Position numbers and translations under genes: made by a program
Shown here: piece after piece, positions 16,002 to 26,833 of the stretch
How positions within the stretch are numbered: the stretch's first letter is position 1
How the letters are laid out: the number at the start of each line of letters is the position of its first letter
Assembly (NCBI GenBank): GCA_012837885.1
Contig: DUQI01000020.1
Span: 1 to 36,561, forward strand
From: Fastidiosipila sp.
GTDB lineage: Bacteria; Bacillota; Clostridia; Saccharofermentanales; DTU023
Direction: 5' to 3'
Length of the DNA: 36,561 nucleotides
The notes under the pieces: generated by a model
Told to the model about the DNA's origin: nothing
Databases searched by the model: none
What the model saw: only the letters and a program-made list of their open reading frames with translations

Positions 16002-17533
16002 CAGTTCCTCGCTTCGTATTCATCCTCCGGCACCAGTTCATGGGTGACCCAGGCGGCCGCCTCGGACAACGCCGGATGGATGACGACGGAGCGGTCGATC
16101 GACTCGACCGTGCCCGGTTCGATCGTCATCTCTTTATAGCGGTCACGCTCTTTCTTCGTCAGTTCGGAACCGATATCGGCGTTATGCACTTCGCGTAGCG
16201 TCGTTCCGGCCTGCAGCATATAGGCGAACGGTTGGACGAGTAACGCCGCTTCATGGCCGGCGATGTGGACACCGAGAATGCGATCCGTATCGGCATCGGC
16301 GATCAGCTTGACGAAACCGTCGGCCGGCACGTCTTCTAATCCCATGGCAAACCCCTTGACCACATCGGCCATGGCAAGCCGTCCGATCTTGAGGCGTTTG
16401 CCGGTCTCTTTCGCCTGTTCCTCGGTCAGACCGACAGACGCGACCTGCGGATGACTGAAGATACAGGCCGGTATCGCCTCGTACTGCACCTGACGACGTG
16501 CCTCGTCCGGCTTTCTCTGAAACAGATTCCAGGTCAGCGTCTCAATCTCATAATTGGCCTTATGTCTGAACTGCGCGAGTCCGTTGATGTCACCAATCGC
16601 GTAGATATCCGGTTCACTCGTCTCGAGAAACTCGTTCGTCTTGATGTAGTCTTGCTCATCGAGCTCGATACCGGCGACGTCGGCGCCGAGGTCCAAGGCG
16701 TTGGACGACACACCGGTCGCCAGGAAGACCATGTCGGTCTCCTGCCGACTCTCCTTCCCCGTATTACGATCCTGCCAGATCACTTCGGTGCGTCCGTTTT
16801 CGAGTCGCTCCACGCGCTTCACATCAGAGCAAAGATGAACCTCGACGCCGTCTCTAATCAGACCGTCTTTCAGGGCACGCGACAGTTCTTTATCGAGGCC
16901 GGGCGCAAGCCTGACGTTTCGCTGCAGCAAGGTCACATGCGAACCGGTCGCGGCGAAGAAATGCGCGAATTCACAGCCGATCGCACCGCCGCCTATCAAG
17001 ACGACGTCTTTTACCGGTCCATCCGGGAAGGAGTCGCCGAAGAAGCGCTGCGGTGTCATCACATCGATCTCCTCGATGCCTTCCACCTGCGGCACCGTAA
17101 GGTGACCGCCGGCACCGATCACGATCGTCTTTGCCGTAAACGGCTCGCCCAGACTTCCGTCAGCGGCACGCGGTGCCACCTGCTTTTTCCCGACGAAAAC
17201 GACGTCCTCGAACATCGTCAGATTCTTTTCTTGTTCGTATTCTTCCCTGATATCGACATTTTCACTCGTCTTTTCGAGCACTCGCGCCTTTAAGACGGAA
17301 AAGTCGACGGTCGGTTTGCCGACCTGAAGGCCGATCTCAGGTGCTCTCTCCAAAAGCCGAATCTCATCCGCCACCGTAATGATGACCTTCGACGGAATGC
17401 AGCCGTAGTTGAGACACGTGCCGCCGTAATGGGCGCGCTCGGCGACGGCGCAGTCAAGCCCGAGATCGAGCGCCGCGTCCAATACCTGAAACGCCGCTCC
17501 CATGCCGATGACCAGAATATCGTATGTATGCAT
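16001..17533 (-). CDS. FAD-dependent disulfide oxidoreductase (Lpd / mycothione-reductase-like)
   Basis: This 510-residue protein belongs to class I pyridine-nucleotide disulfide oxidoreductases. It shows the redox pair in GGTCLNYGCIPSK (CxxxxC), the NAD(P)H site VVLIGGGAIGCEFAHFF, the second FAD motif EPDIYAIGD, and a C-terminal dimerisation domain ending with VVIHPALSEAA, which supplies the active-site histidine and glutamate. The FAD motif VIGMGAAF lacks the third glycine. The RHKANYE segment and the LVQPFAYMLQAG stretch resemble mycothione reductase and archaeal Lpd more than pyruvate-dehydrogenase Lpd. No lipoyl enzyme lies nearby, so the disulfide substrate is unknown. The start at 17533 follows AAAGGTGGA; the longer reading has no such site. 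It leads the operon with addB and addA. Confidence 0.88.
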   Translation of the reverse strand: MHTYDILVIGMGAAFQVLDAALDLGLDCAVAERAHYGGTCLNYGCIPSKVIITVADEIRLLERAPEIGLQVGKPTVDFSVLKARVLEKTSENVDIREEYEQEKNLTMFEDVVFVGKKQVAPRAADGSLGEPFTAKTIVIGAGGHLTVPQVEGIEEIDVMTPQRFFGDSFPDGPVKDVVLIGGGAIGCEFAHFFAATGSHVTLLQRNVRLAPGLDKELSRALKDGLIRDGVEVHLCSDVKRVERLENGRTEVIWQDRNTGKESRQETDMVFLATGVSSNALDLGADVAGIELDEQDYIKTNEFLETSEPDIYAIGDINGLAQFRHKANYEIETLTWNLFQRKPDEARRQVQYEAIPACIFSHPQVASVGLTEEQAKETGKRLKIGRLAMADVVKGFAMGLEDVPADGFVKLIADADTDRILGVHIAGHEAALLVQPFAYMLQAGTTLREVHNADIGSELTKKERDRYKEMTIEPGTVESIDRSVVIHPALSEAAAWVTHELVPEDEYEARN

Positions 17534-17560
17534 AAATCCACCTTTATCGTATCTTGCAGT

Positions 17561-17582
17561 CGCCGCACGACGAGGTGCGGCG
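17561..17582. repeat. Perfect inverted repeat in the leader of the oxidoreductase-addBA operon
   Basis: CGCCGCAC (17561-17568) and GTGCGGCG (17575-17582) form a perfect eight-pair GC-rich dyad with a six-base loop. It lies in the roughly 100-base leader between the leftward promoter and the oxidoreductase start. Neither side has a T run, so it is not a simple terminator. It could be an operator or a leader hairpin. Confidence 0.55.
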
Positions 17583-17642
17583 CCTCCTCCTTCCATCCTA
17601 TCAGGCGTAGAAAAAGGCGGCAATCGACCGTACCGACACTTC

Positions 17643-17672
17643 ACCATAACCGAACGCATGTTCCCTCGTCAA
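17643..17672 (-). promoter_or_regulatory. Promoter of the oxidoreductase-addB-addA operon
   Basis: Read leftward, TTGACG (17672-17667) is followed after 18 bases by TATGGT (17648-17643), 5/6 and 4/6 matches to sigma-A hexamers. Transcription would begin near 17636, leaving a leader of about 100 bases that contains the 17561-17582 dyad. Confidence 0.6.
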
Positions 17673-17676
17673 TCAT

Positions 17677-17706
17677 TTGCCGGGCCTCGCCACTCTTCGC
17701 TATGAT
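17677..17706 (+). promoter_or_regulatory. Promoter of the glycosyltransferase gene
   Basis: TTGCCG (17677-17682), 18 bases, then TATGAT (17701-17706). The -35 hexamer lies only four bases from that of the leftward promoter. The two ATG codons at 17702 and 17705 fall within or right after the -10 element and so would precede the transcript start. Confidence 0.55.
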
Positions 17707-18982
17707 GGAACAACCGGAGCGAGGCTACCGGACGTCAGATAAAGAGGTAAGCACCATAAAAGTCCTGCACTGTATTGCGCAGCTACCGACGAGGACGGGC
17801 AGCGGCATCTATTACCACAACCTACTCCGGCAGTTCGCTGCTGAAACCGACTGGGAACAAGGCGCTTTATATGCCCTGCCGGTCGGGGGCAAAGCGTCTA
17901 ATCTGATGGCCGATCGAAAGTTTCCGGTCTTCTTCGGCACACCGTCTCTGCCCTTTCCGATGCCCGGCATGAGCGACGAGATGCCGTATCCGTCGACCGT
18001 CTATCACCGTATGGACAAGGCACAGATCGCTGCCTGGAAATCGGTCTTTCGTGACAAACTCGTGGAGATAAAACGCGTATTCAATCCGGACGTCGTCATC
18101 TCCCATCACTTGTGGATGCTGACCGAACTCGTCCTCGATGTTTTCTCGGATCGCCCGATCATCGGTATCTCGCACGGTACCGACATCAGACAGGCCAAGC
18201 AACATCCGGACTTGTGTCAAACGGAAGTCGGAAGTCTGAGACAGCTGACCCGCGTATTGGCTTTATCGGCCGATCAGGTGGGGGACCTTCTCTCCTGCTT
18301 CGATCTTTCTTCCGAACAGATCGTGGTCACCGGCGGCGCAATCGACACCACTCTCTTCCGACCGACATTACCGCTCACCCACCGAGCGCCGGGCCAATCA
18401 GTGCGCCTCGTCTACGCCGGTAAGATGGTGGAGTCGAAGGGTACGTTCGAACTCGTCTCGGCTTTTCATCTGGCACTGAAAAGCGATCCATACCTGACGC
18501 TCGATCTGATCGGACGCGAGACGGACGCGCTCGACGACCATATCGATCGCCTGTTCGGTTCTGACGAACGCATCCGCTTGTACGATGTCGAATCGCAGTA
18601 TCAATTAGCCACGCATTTTCGGCGTTCCGACGTCTTCATGTTTCCGAGTTACTACGAAGGGCTCGGTCTGGTGGCACTCGAGGCTCTCGCCTCCGGTCTA
18701 TCGCTCGTCACGAACACACTCGTACCGCTTTCTAACCAGCTCGACCGCCTTGCTTCGTCAGCGGCGATCAGCTGGGTACCGATGCCGCGCTTGATCGGGC
18801 TCGACCGCATCGATCCAGACGCAAGGGCGGCCTATATTCCGCTGCTCGCCGAGGCGATTCTCGAGCAGGCAGCCTGCCGGCGCGATGCGTCATGTGTCGC
18901 TGAGCATCCGTATCAGGAGATGGCTTCCTTCTCCTGGGAAGCGCTCGCCCGCCGCGTCCGCCAACTGATTGGCGAACTGTAG
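17702..18982 (+). CDS. Family 4-type glycosyltransferase
   Basis: A GT-B fold retaining glycosyltransferase: the N-terminal Rossmann part begins IKVLHCIAQLPTRTGSGIYYHNLLRQF. The C-terminal donor-binding domain contains LVYAGKMVESKG and the EX7E motif in FPSYYEGLGLVALEALASG at about residue 318. A polysaccharide or glycolipid role is likely; no sugar or acceptor can be assigned. The start is uncertain. The ATGs at 17702 and 17705 lie on a -10 element, and the frame before them overlaps the oxidoreductase gene. An AGAGGT ribosome binding site (17743-17748) stands seven bases before ATA AAA GTC (17756), where homologues have ATG. Translation may therefore begin at ATA 17756 (409 residues). The longer reading is given here as a conventional-codon fallback. 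Confidence 0.83.
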   Translation: MMEQPERGYRTSDKEVSTIKVLHCIAQLPTRTGSGIYYHNLLRQFAAETDWEQGALYALPVGGKASNLMADRKFPVFFGTPSLPFPMPGMSDEMPYPSTVYHRMDKAQIAAWKSVFRDKLVEIKRVFNPDVVISHHLWMLTELVLDVFSDRPIIGISHGTDIRQAKQHPDLCQTEVGSLRQLTRVLALSADQVGDLLSCFDLSSEQIVVTGGAIDTTLFRPTLPLTHRAPGQSVRLVYAGKMVESKGTFELVSAFHLALKSDPYLTLDLIGRETDALDDHIDRLFGSDERIRLYDVESQYQLATHFRRSDVFMFPSYYEGLGLVALEALASGLSLVTNTLVPLSNQLDRLASSAAISWVPMPRLIGLDRIDPDARAAYIPLLAEAILEQAACRRDASCVAEHPYQEMASFSWEALARRVRQLIGEL

Positions 18983-19132
18983 TCGTTTACGGAACTTTAG
19001 CACCCGCTGACTTGTACCTTTTGACCGGGCACACCTTAAACCTTAGCGAACAAGGCCAATAAGACTTAGTGATCGGCAACGATATTCGTTAAAATAACAC
19101 GATTACGGTTCGCTCGAAAAAGACGTTCTACA

Positions 19133-19139
19133 TGCTAAA

Positions 19140-19141
<2 letters not shown>
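19133..19141 (+). promoter_or_regulatory. Possible extended -10 element of the MFS gene
   Basis: TGCTAAAAT (19133-19141) fits the extended -10 form TGnTANAAT and overlaps the first ATG (19140). Seven bases later there is a second in-frame ATG (19149). No -35 match is evident. A second TAAAAT at 19090-19095 is an alternative that would leave a normal leader. The spacer 18983-19132 shows nothing else I can support. Confidence 0.3.
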
Positions 19142-21927
<2,786 letters not shown>

Positions 21928-21947
21928 GAAGCGTATGACCGCATAAC

Positions 21948-21988
21948 AAAAAACGCGGGGTGACGACGCTGGTTGTCACCCCGTTTTT
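21948..21988 (+). terminator. Terminator of enolase, possibly bidirectional
   Basis: CGGGGTGAC (21956-21964) pairs perfectly with GTCACCCCG (21975-21983), with a run of five T after it and a run of six A before it, so it could act on both strands. Confidence 0.9.
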
Positions 21989-22013
21989 GAATGAATTTAA
22001 GGGGAATAATACG

Positions 22014-23783
22014 ATGGCGAACGACCTGCTGACAACATTACGTCATAACATGAAAGAGAAACACATCGACGCCCTGTATGTGCCGACGGCTGATCCGCAT
22101 CAGACGGAGTACGTCGGCGAGCATTACCAGACGCGCACCTTCCTCACCGGCTTCACGGGGTCGGCCGGCACGGCGGTCGTCACTGAAAATGATGCCCTGC
22201 TCTGGACCGACGGACGCTATTTCATACAGGCGGAGCGTGAGATCGAGCCGGCCGGTTTCAGCCTGATGAAGATGGCGACGCCAGGTTATCCGACCGTCAT
22301 CGAATGGCTCACGCAGCATATGCCGGAAGAAGCGACGCTGGCGTTCAACGGACAATTGCTGTCGCAGAGGCAGTACGAATCGCTCGAAACAGCGCTTAAA
22401 TCCAAAAAGATCAAGCTGGTCAGCGATGATTCGCTGCTCGAGTCGCTCTGGGCCGATCGCCCCGCGCTCCCGAAGAGCCGCGTCTTCACCCATGACATCG
22501 AGTTTGCCGGTCAGACCGTGAAAGAAAAACTCGATGCGCTGAGAGAGCGAATGAAGGATGTCGACGGCACCTTGCTTTCGAGTCTGAACAATATCGGCTG
22601 GCTGTTTAATTTCAGAGGCGGCGACCTGCAGCACGATCCGATCGCCTATGCCTATTCGTTGATCACGAAAGACAACGCAATCCTCTATCTCGATCCGGCG
22701 AAGTACGACAAGGCGTTTTCTACTGACCTGGAAGAAAACGGTGTCACCTTAAAACCGTATGAAGCGATCTGGGACGATGCGAAAAGCATAGAGGGCAAGA
22801 TGATTCTCGACAAGGCGACCACAAGTCGTGCGCTTTACGAAGCGTTCGGGCAGGTCGAGAAAGTCGACCGCCCGGAACCGGTCTTTTTACAAAAGGCCTC
22901 GCTCCTAGCGATCGAAGAAGAAAATACGAGAGATGCCTGGCTCGAAGACGGCGTGGCCCTCGTTCGTTTTTTCCGCTGGCTTGAAGCACATGTCAAAGAC
23001 GGTAAGGAGACCGAGATCACGGCGTCGGACGAACTATCTGAGCTTAGAAAAAAAGGCCGCCATTTCCTCAAAGACAGCTTCGATACGATCTCCGCTTACG
23101 CCGATAACGCCGCGATGATGCATTACAAAGCGGCTGAGGAGACAGCCAAAACATTGAAACCCGAGGGGCTGTACCTGATCGATTCCGGCGGACACTACTT
23201 GTCCGGTACCACGGATATCACGCGCACGGTCGCGCTCGGCAAGCCAACGGACAAAGAGAGACGCGACTACACGCTCGTGTTGAAATCACATATCAATCTG
23301 GCGACGGCCGTCTTCCTCCATGGCATGACGGGACACTACCTCGATGTTCTGGCCCGACAACCGCTTTGGAAACACCACATCGACTATAAGAGCGGCACCG
23401 GTCACGCGATCGGCTATCTCGGCGGCGTGCACGAAGGTCCGCAGAGAATCTCAACCGTCCATATTCCGGTCAAGCTGGAAGAGAACATGGTGATCACCAT
23501 AGAGCCCGGCATCTACCGTGAAGGCGAACACGGGATCCGCCTGGAGAACGTCTACATCGTCAAAGAGGACGGGAAAGCCGGCACGGACCGCTTTATGCGT
23601 TTCGACTGCTTAAGCTTTGTCCCGTTCGACCGCTCCCTGATCGACGTCTCGCTTTTGAGCGATGATGAATTGACCTGGCTCAACGAATACCATGCGGACG
23701 TCTACGCAAAGCTCTCCCCGCGTCTCAGCGAAGAAGAAACGGCATGGCTGAAAAAAGCGACCGAGGCACTCGGGAGGTCATGA
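22014..23783 (+). CDS. Xaa-Pro aminopeptidase (M24B family)
   Basis: Cytoplasmic aminopeptidase P removes N-terminal residues before proline. The 589 residues show the long three-domain form: two creatinase-type N-terminal domains, then the pita-bread M24 domain, then the short M24_C tail. The metal ligands appear in order: aspartates in LYLIDSGGHY and GTTDITRTVAL, the histidine in GTGHAIGYLGGVHEGP, and glutamates in VITIEPGIY and GIRLENVYIV. The start at 22014 (MANDLL) follows an AAGGGG site; the open frame upstream runs into the enolase terminator. No clear promoter is seen after that terminator. The TGA overlaps the following ATPase gene. Confidence 0.95.
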   Translation: MANDLLTTLRHNMKEKHIDALYVPTADPHQTEYVGEHYQTRTFLTGFTGSAGTAVVTENDALLWTDGRYFIQAEREIEPAGFSLMKMATPGYPTVIEWLTQHMPEEATLAFNGQLLSQRQYESLETALKSKKIKLVSDDSLLESLWADRPALPKSRVFTHDIEFAGQTVKEKLDALRERMKDVDGTLLSSLNNIGWLFNFRGGDLQHDPIAYAYSLITKDNAILYLDPAKYDKAFSTDLEENGVTLKPYEAIWDDAKSIEGKMILDKATTSRALYEAFGQVEKVDRPEPVFLQKASLLAIEEENTRDAWLEDGVALVRFFRWLEAHVKDGKETEITASDELSELRKKGRHFLKDSFDTISAYADNAAMMHYKAAEETAKTLKPEGLYLIDSGGHYLSGTTDITRTVALGKPTDKERRDYTLVLKSHINLATAVFLHGMTGHYLDVLARQPLWKHHIDYKSGTGHAIGYLGGVHEGPQRISTVHIPVKLEENMVITIEPGIYREGEHGIRLENVYIVKEDGKAGTDRFMRFDCLSFVPFDRSLIDVSLLSDDELTWLNEYHADVYAKLSPRLSEEETAWLKKATEALGRS

Positions 23784-24721
23784 TGCAGCTTGAACTAAAA
23801 GATATTCACAAATCGTTTGGCGACAAACATGTCCTGCGCGGCATGAGCTTCACCGTCAATACGGGACGGGCTTTCGGGCTACTCGGCCGCAACGGCTCCG
23901 GCAAGACGACGACGGCGCGCATTATTCTAGATGTATTCAGGCCGGATCAAGGCGAGGTGCTGCTCGACGGCAAACGTCTCGAGAGCGACCAATCGCGTTT
24001 CGGTTATCTGCCGGAAGAAAAAGGACTGTATCCGAAGCTGCCGATTGTCGACCAACTCATCTATTTCGGTCAACTACGCGGAATGACGAAGCGGGCTGCG
24101 ACCGAAGCGGCCAATCACTGGCTCGAGGTCGTCGAACTGTCGCATGAGAAGACGAGAAAACTCGAGACCTTGTCAAAGGGGAACCAGCAGAAAGTGCAGT
24201 TGATCTGCGCCCTGCTCACCGACCCGGATATCTTGATTCTGGACGAACCGTTCTCCGGTCTCGATCCGGTCAACGCGAGGCTCTTGAAGACGATCGTCAC
24301 CGAGGAGGTCGCCAAAGGCAAACTGGTCCTCTTCTCTTCGCATCAGATGGCGGAGGTCGAGACGTTTTGCGACGATATCGCGATCTTGCATGACGGCACG
24401 ATCGCCTTGTCGGGCAGGCTGAGTCAGATCAAGCGTTCCTATCCGCAGGACAAAGTCGAACTAAGGATCTTGCAAGACGGCCGGCTGGTGCCGCAGCCGG
24501 AGATGCTTCGTATCGTCTCCGATCTCGCCCCGGAGCGGGCACTGGCGGAAGCCGTCGGCGACGATCTCGTGTCGCTGAAGTTTCAAGGAGAAAGCGAGCG
24601 ACGGCCGTTTTTGACCACGCTCTTGAACGCCGGCTACGATGTCGATCTCTATGAGGTCACGGTACCATCGCTTGCCGAGATTTTCGTCGAGACGACGACG
24701 AAAGGAGCGTCCCATGGATAA
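23783..24721 (+). CDS. ABC transporter ATPase, NatA-like
   Basis: The 312-residue ATPase of an ABC-2 type exporter has Walker A GRNGSGKTT, Q-loop YLPEEKGLYPK, signature LSKGNQQKVQ, Walker B DILILDEPFSGLD and the switch histidine in FSSHQMAEVE. The ELSHEKTRKLETLSKGNQQK stretch and the C-terminal domain of about 90 residues resemble NatA, the ATPase of a sodium exporter. The substrate remains open. The start at 23783 was chosen because GGGAGG (23772-23777) is five bases upstream and the ATG shares a base with the TGA of the peptidase gene. It pairs with the permease that follows, which it overlaps by eight bases. Confidence 0.93.
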   Translation: MQLELKDIHKSFGDKHVLRGMSFTVNTGRAFGLLGRNGSGKTTTARIILDVFRPDQGEVLLDGKRLESDQSRFGYLPEEKGLYPKLPIVDQLIYFGQLRGMTKRAATEAANHWLEVVELSHEKTRKLETLSKGNQQKVQLICALLTDPDILILDEPFSGLDPVNARLLKTIVTEEVAKGKLVLFSSHQMAEVETFCDDIAILHDGTIALSGRLSQIKRSYPQDKVELRILQDGRLVPQPEMLRIVSDLAPERALAEAVGDDLVSLKFQGESERRPFLTTLLNAGYDVDLYEVTVPSLAEIFVETTTKGASHG

Positions 24722-25946
24722 ACGTGTTTTCACTGTCATCGCGTTTGAGTTCAACAATCTCGCCAAAAAACGCGTCTATATCGTCCTCACACTGCTACTG
24801 AGCCTGATCGTCTTCGGTATCTTCTTTATCCCCGGCCTGATCACCGGTAAAGATGACACACCAACGGAACCGGTCGACGGTCAAAAGACGATTTACGTCA
24901 TCGGCGAGATTAAAGATGAAGCGCTTTTGGTCGAAACGCTCGATTCATTCTTTCCGGAGTACACATTTTCAGCCGCTACCGGACAGTCCCGGGCTTCCTT
25001 GATCAAGGAAGTGACGGAACAGGGACAGACATACGGTGTGCTGACGCTCTCTGAAAACAATCAGGCGGAGCTCTCGGTCTACCAATCCGATATGTTCGGG
25101 ACGGTTACACCGCGCTTACAGGACGCGCTAAACCGTTACCAAGCGCTGGCGGCGCTCACGGCGGCCGGTATACCGGCGAACGAAGCGAACGAGACGCTCG
25201 TACCGGCAAACGTAAGTCTCCATGAAATCGTGCAGGACCTCGGCAAAAGTCAGGCGCAAAACTACGCATTCACCTATGCCGTCTTAATGCTCCTCTACAT
25301 GGCTGTCATGATCTACGGACAGATCGTGGCCGGCAGTGTGGCGGCCGAAAAAGGCAACCGCACGATGGAGCTCTTGATCACCTCGACGAAGCCGCTCAAT
25401 CTCTTGGTCGGTAAGGTGCTCGGGAACGGTCTGGCTGGACTGTTACAGCTGTTTCTTATCCTCGGCTCGGCACTCGCCGGTTATCTCCTGAATCAGGGGA
25501 ACATGAGCGCACTCGGCATGGGCGCTATCACGGCACCGATGGTATTGCGCAGCTTATTGTTCTTCGTCTTGGCCTATTTCACCTTCGCCTTTCTCTTCTC
25601 CGCACTCGGATCGTTGGTCAGCCGTACGGAAGAGGTGAATCAGGCGGTGACGACGGTGACCTTGCCGTTTGTCGCCGTCTTCCTGGTCGCCATGTCGGCG
25701 CTTTTCACGCCGATGTCGAGTTTTGTGAAGACGATGTCGTTTGTGCCGCTGTTTTCACCTTTTGTCATGTTCGTGCGCACCCAGATGACTGTCGTGCCAA
25801 CGGTTCAGGTACTGATCGCCGTGGTGATCAGCCTGCTGACGCTCGTCGCATCGGCCATGATCTCGGCGAAGATCTACCGTCTCGGCACCTTGCTCTACGG
25901 CAATCCGGTGAAGCTGACGGATCTGCCGAAACTGCTGCGCCGCTGA
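24714..25946 (+). CDS. ABC-2 type permease, NatB-like
   Basis: The 410-residue membrane subunit of an exporter has one N-terminal membrane segment (KRVYIVLTLLLSLIVFGIFF) and a large extracytoplasmic region of about 150 residues. A C-terminal bundle of about five or six helices follows, including GSVAAEKGNRTMELLITSTKP, the coupling motif typical of NatB/YhaP-type permeases. The start at 24714 follows AAAGGAG and overlaps the ATPase gene by eight bases. The stop codon is one base before mutM. Sodium export is suggested by similarity to NatB, but multidrug or peptide export is also possible. Confidence 0.92.
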   Translation: MDKRVFTVIAFEFNNLAKKRVYIVLTLLLSLIVFGIFFIPGLITGKDDTPTEPVDGQKTIYVIGEIKDEALLVETLDSFFPEYTFSAATGQSRASLIKEVTEQGQTYGVLTLSENNQAELSVYQSDMFGTVTPRLQDALNRYQALAALTAAGIPANEANETLVPANVSLHEIVQDLGKSQAQNYAFTYAVLMLLYMAVMIYGQIVAGSVAAEKGNRTMELLITSTKPLNLLVGKVLGNGLAGLLQLFLILGSALAGYLLNQGNMSALGMGAITAPMVLRSLLFFVLAYFTFAFLFSALGSLVSRTEEVNQAVTTVTLPFVAVFLVAMSALFTPMSSFVKTMSFVPLFSPFVMFVRTQMTVVPTVQVLIAVVISLLTLVASAMISAKIYRLGTLLYGNPVKLTDLPKLLRR

Positions 25947-25947
25947 T

Positions 25948-26781
25948 ATGCCTGAACTGCCGGAAGTCGAGACCGTCAGACGAAGTCTCACCGACACGCT
26001 GAGCGGAGCCACCATCGTCGCCATCGAGGAGCGCTTTCCCGGCGTCCTGATCGACGAGAGCGAAGGCTATACGCTGCCGCTAACGATCGAGCGCCTGCGC
26101 CGGCGCGGCAAGTATCTGCTCTTCGATCTCATTGACGTTGAAGGAAAAGCACTCATTCTGATCGCTCATTTTCGGATGACCGGTAAGTTCTACATCGAGC
26201 ACCATAACCATGTTCAGCCGCACACGCATGTGCGACTGAAGATCATAAAAGACGGCAATACGTTCCATCTCGATTACGTCGACGTGCGTCGCTTCGGCCG
26301 TCTCTGGCTCTACGACAGCCATGACGAGAACCGGCACAAGACAATCGCCGGACTCGGTCCCGAACCGCTTTCAGAGGCGTTTAGTGAGGAATCGCTTCGC
26401 TTCAGTCTGAAGCGGCGCCACGGATCGACGGTCAAGGCGACGCTTCTGAATCAGGAAGAGATCGCCGGCATCGGCAATATATACGCCGATGAGGCGTTGT
26501 TTCGCGCCGGCATCCGGCCGCAGCGAAGAAGCGGCCGCGTCACGAAAAAGGAGACAGCCAAGCTGCATCTTGCCCTGCGCGACGTTTTAGAGCTCGGCAT
26601 CGGGCATCGCGGTACGTCGTTTCGCGATTATGTCGACGGACTCGGTCGACCGGGATCATTCCAGCAGTTGCTAAACGTCTACGGCCGAAGCGGTGAGCCT
26701 TGTCATGTCTGCCAGACACCTCTCAAAACGATCCGCGTAGCCGGCCGAACGACCCGCTACTGTCCTCGCTGTCAACGTTGA
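25948..26781 (+). CDS. mutM: Formamidopyrimidine-DNA glycosylase
   Basis: MutM (Fpg) removes 8-oxoguanine and other oxidised bases and cuts the resulting abasic site. The 277 residues start MPELPEVETVRR, giving the catalytic proline after methionine removal and the glutamate next to it. The conserved lysine is in RGKYLLF, the helix-two-turn-helix in EIAGIGNIYADEALF, and the C-terminal zinc finger is complete (CHVCQ ... YCPRCQ). The ATG is one base after the permease stop and has no ribosome binding site of its own, so translation probably depends on re-initiation. Confidence 0.98.
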   Translation: MPELPEVETVRRSLTDTLSGATIVAIEERFPGVLIDESEGYTLPLTIERLRRRGKYLLFDLIDVEGKALILIAHFRMTGKFYIEHHNHVQPHTHVRLKIIKDGNTFHLDYVDVRRFGRLWLYDSHDENRHKTIAGLGPEPLSEAFSEESLRFSLKRRHGSTVKATLLNQEEIAGIGNIYADEALFRAGIRPQRRSGRVTKKETAKLHLALRDVLELGIGHRGTSFRDYVDGLGRPGSFQQLLNVYGRSGEPCHVCQTPLKTIRVAGRTTRYCPRCQR

Positions 26782-26796
26782 GCGGCCCCGGTGTGA

Positions 26797-26825
26797 CAGA
26801 CAAAAGCCGCTGTCATCTTTATACT
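26797..26825 (+). promoter_or_regulatory. Promoter of the HAD gene, possibly leaderless
   Basis: CAGACA (26797-26802), 17 bases, TATACT (26820-26825). The ATG comes eight bases after the -10 element and lacks a ribosome binding site. TGACAG/CTGTCA arms (26794-26799, 26810-26815) form a small dyad across the -35 and spacer, possibly an operator or a weak mutM terminator. Confidence 0.4.
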
Positions 26826-26833
26826 GTGCGGCA

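Noticed and set aside
16451-17293. 280-codon open frame opposite the oxidoreductase
   Set aside because: Shadow of a gene with intact redox and FAD motifs; translation is low-complexity arginine-rich.
17561-17582. Intrinsic terminator at the perfect dyad
   Set aside because: No T run follows on either strand.
17429-17701. N-terminal extension of the glycosyltransferase frame
   Set aside because: It overlaps the oxidoreductase gene and both divergent promoters, and the residues do not resemble a glycosyltransferase start.
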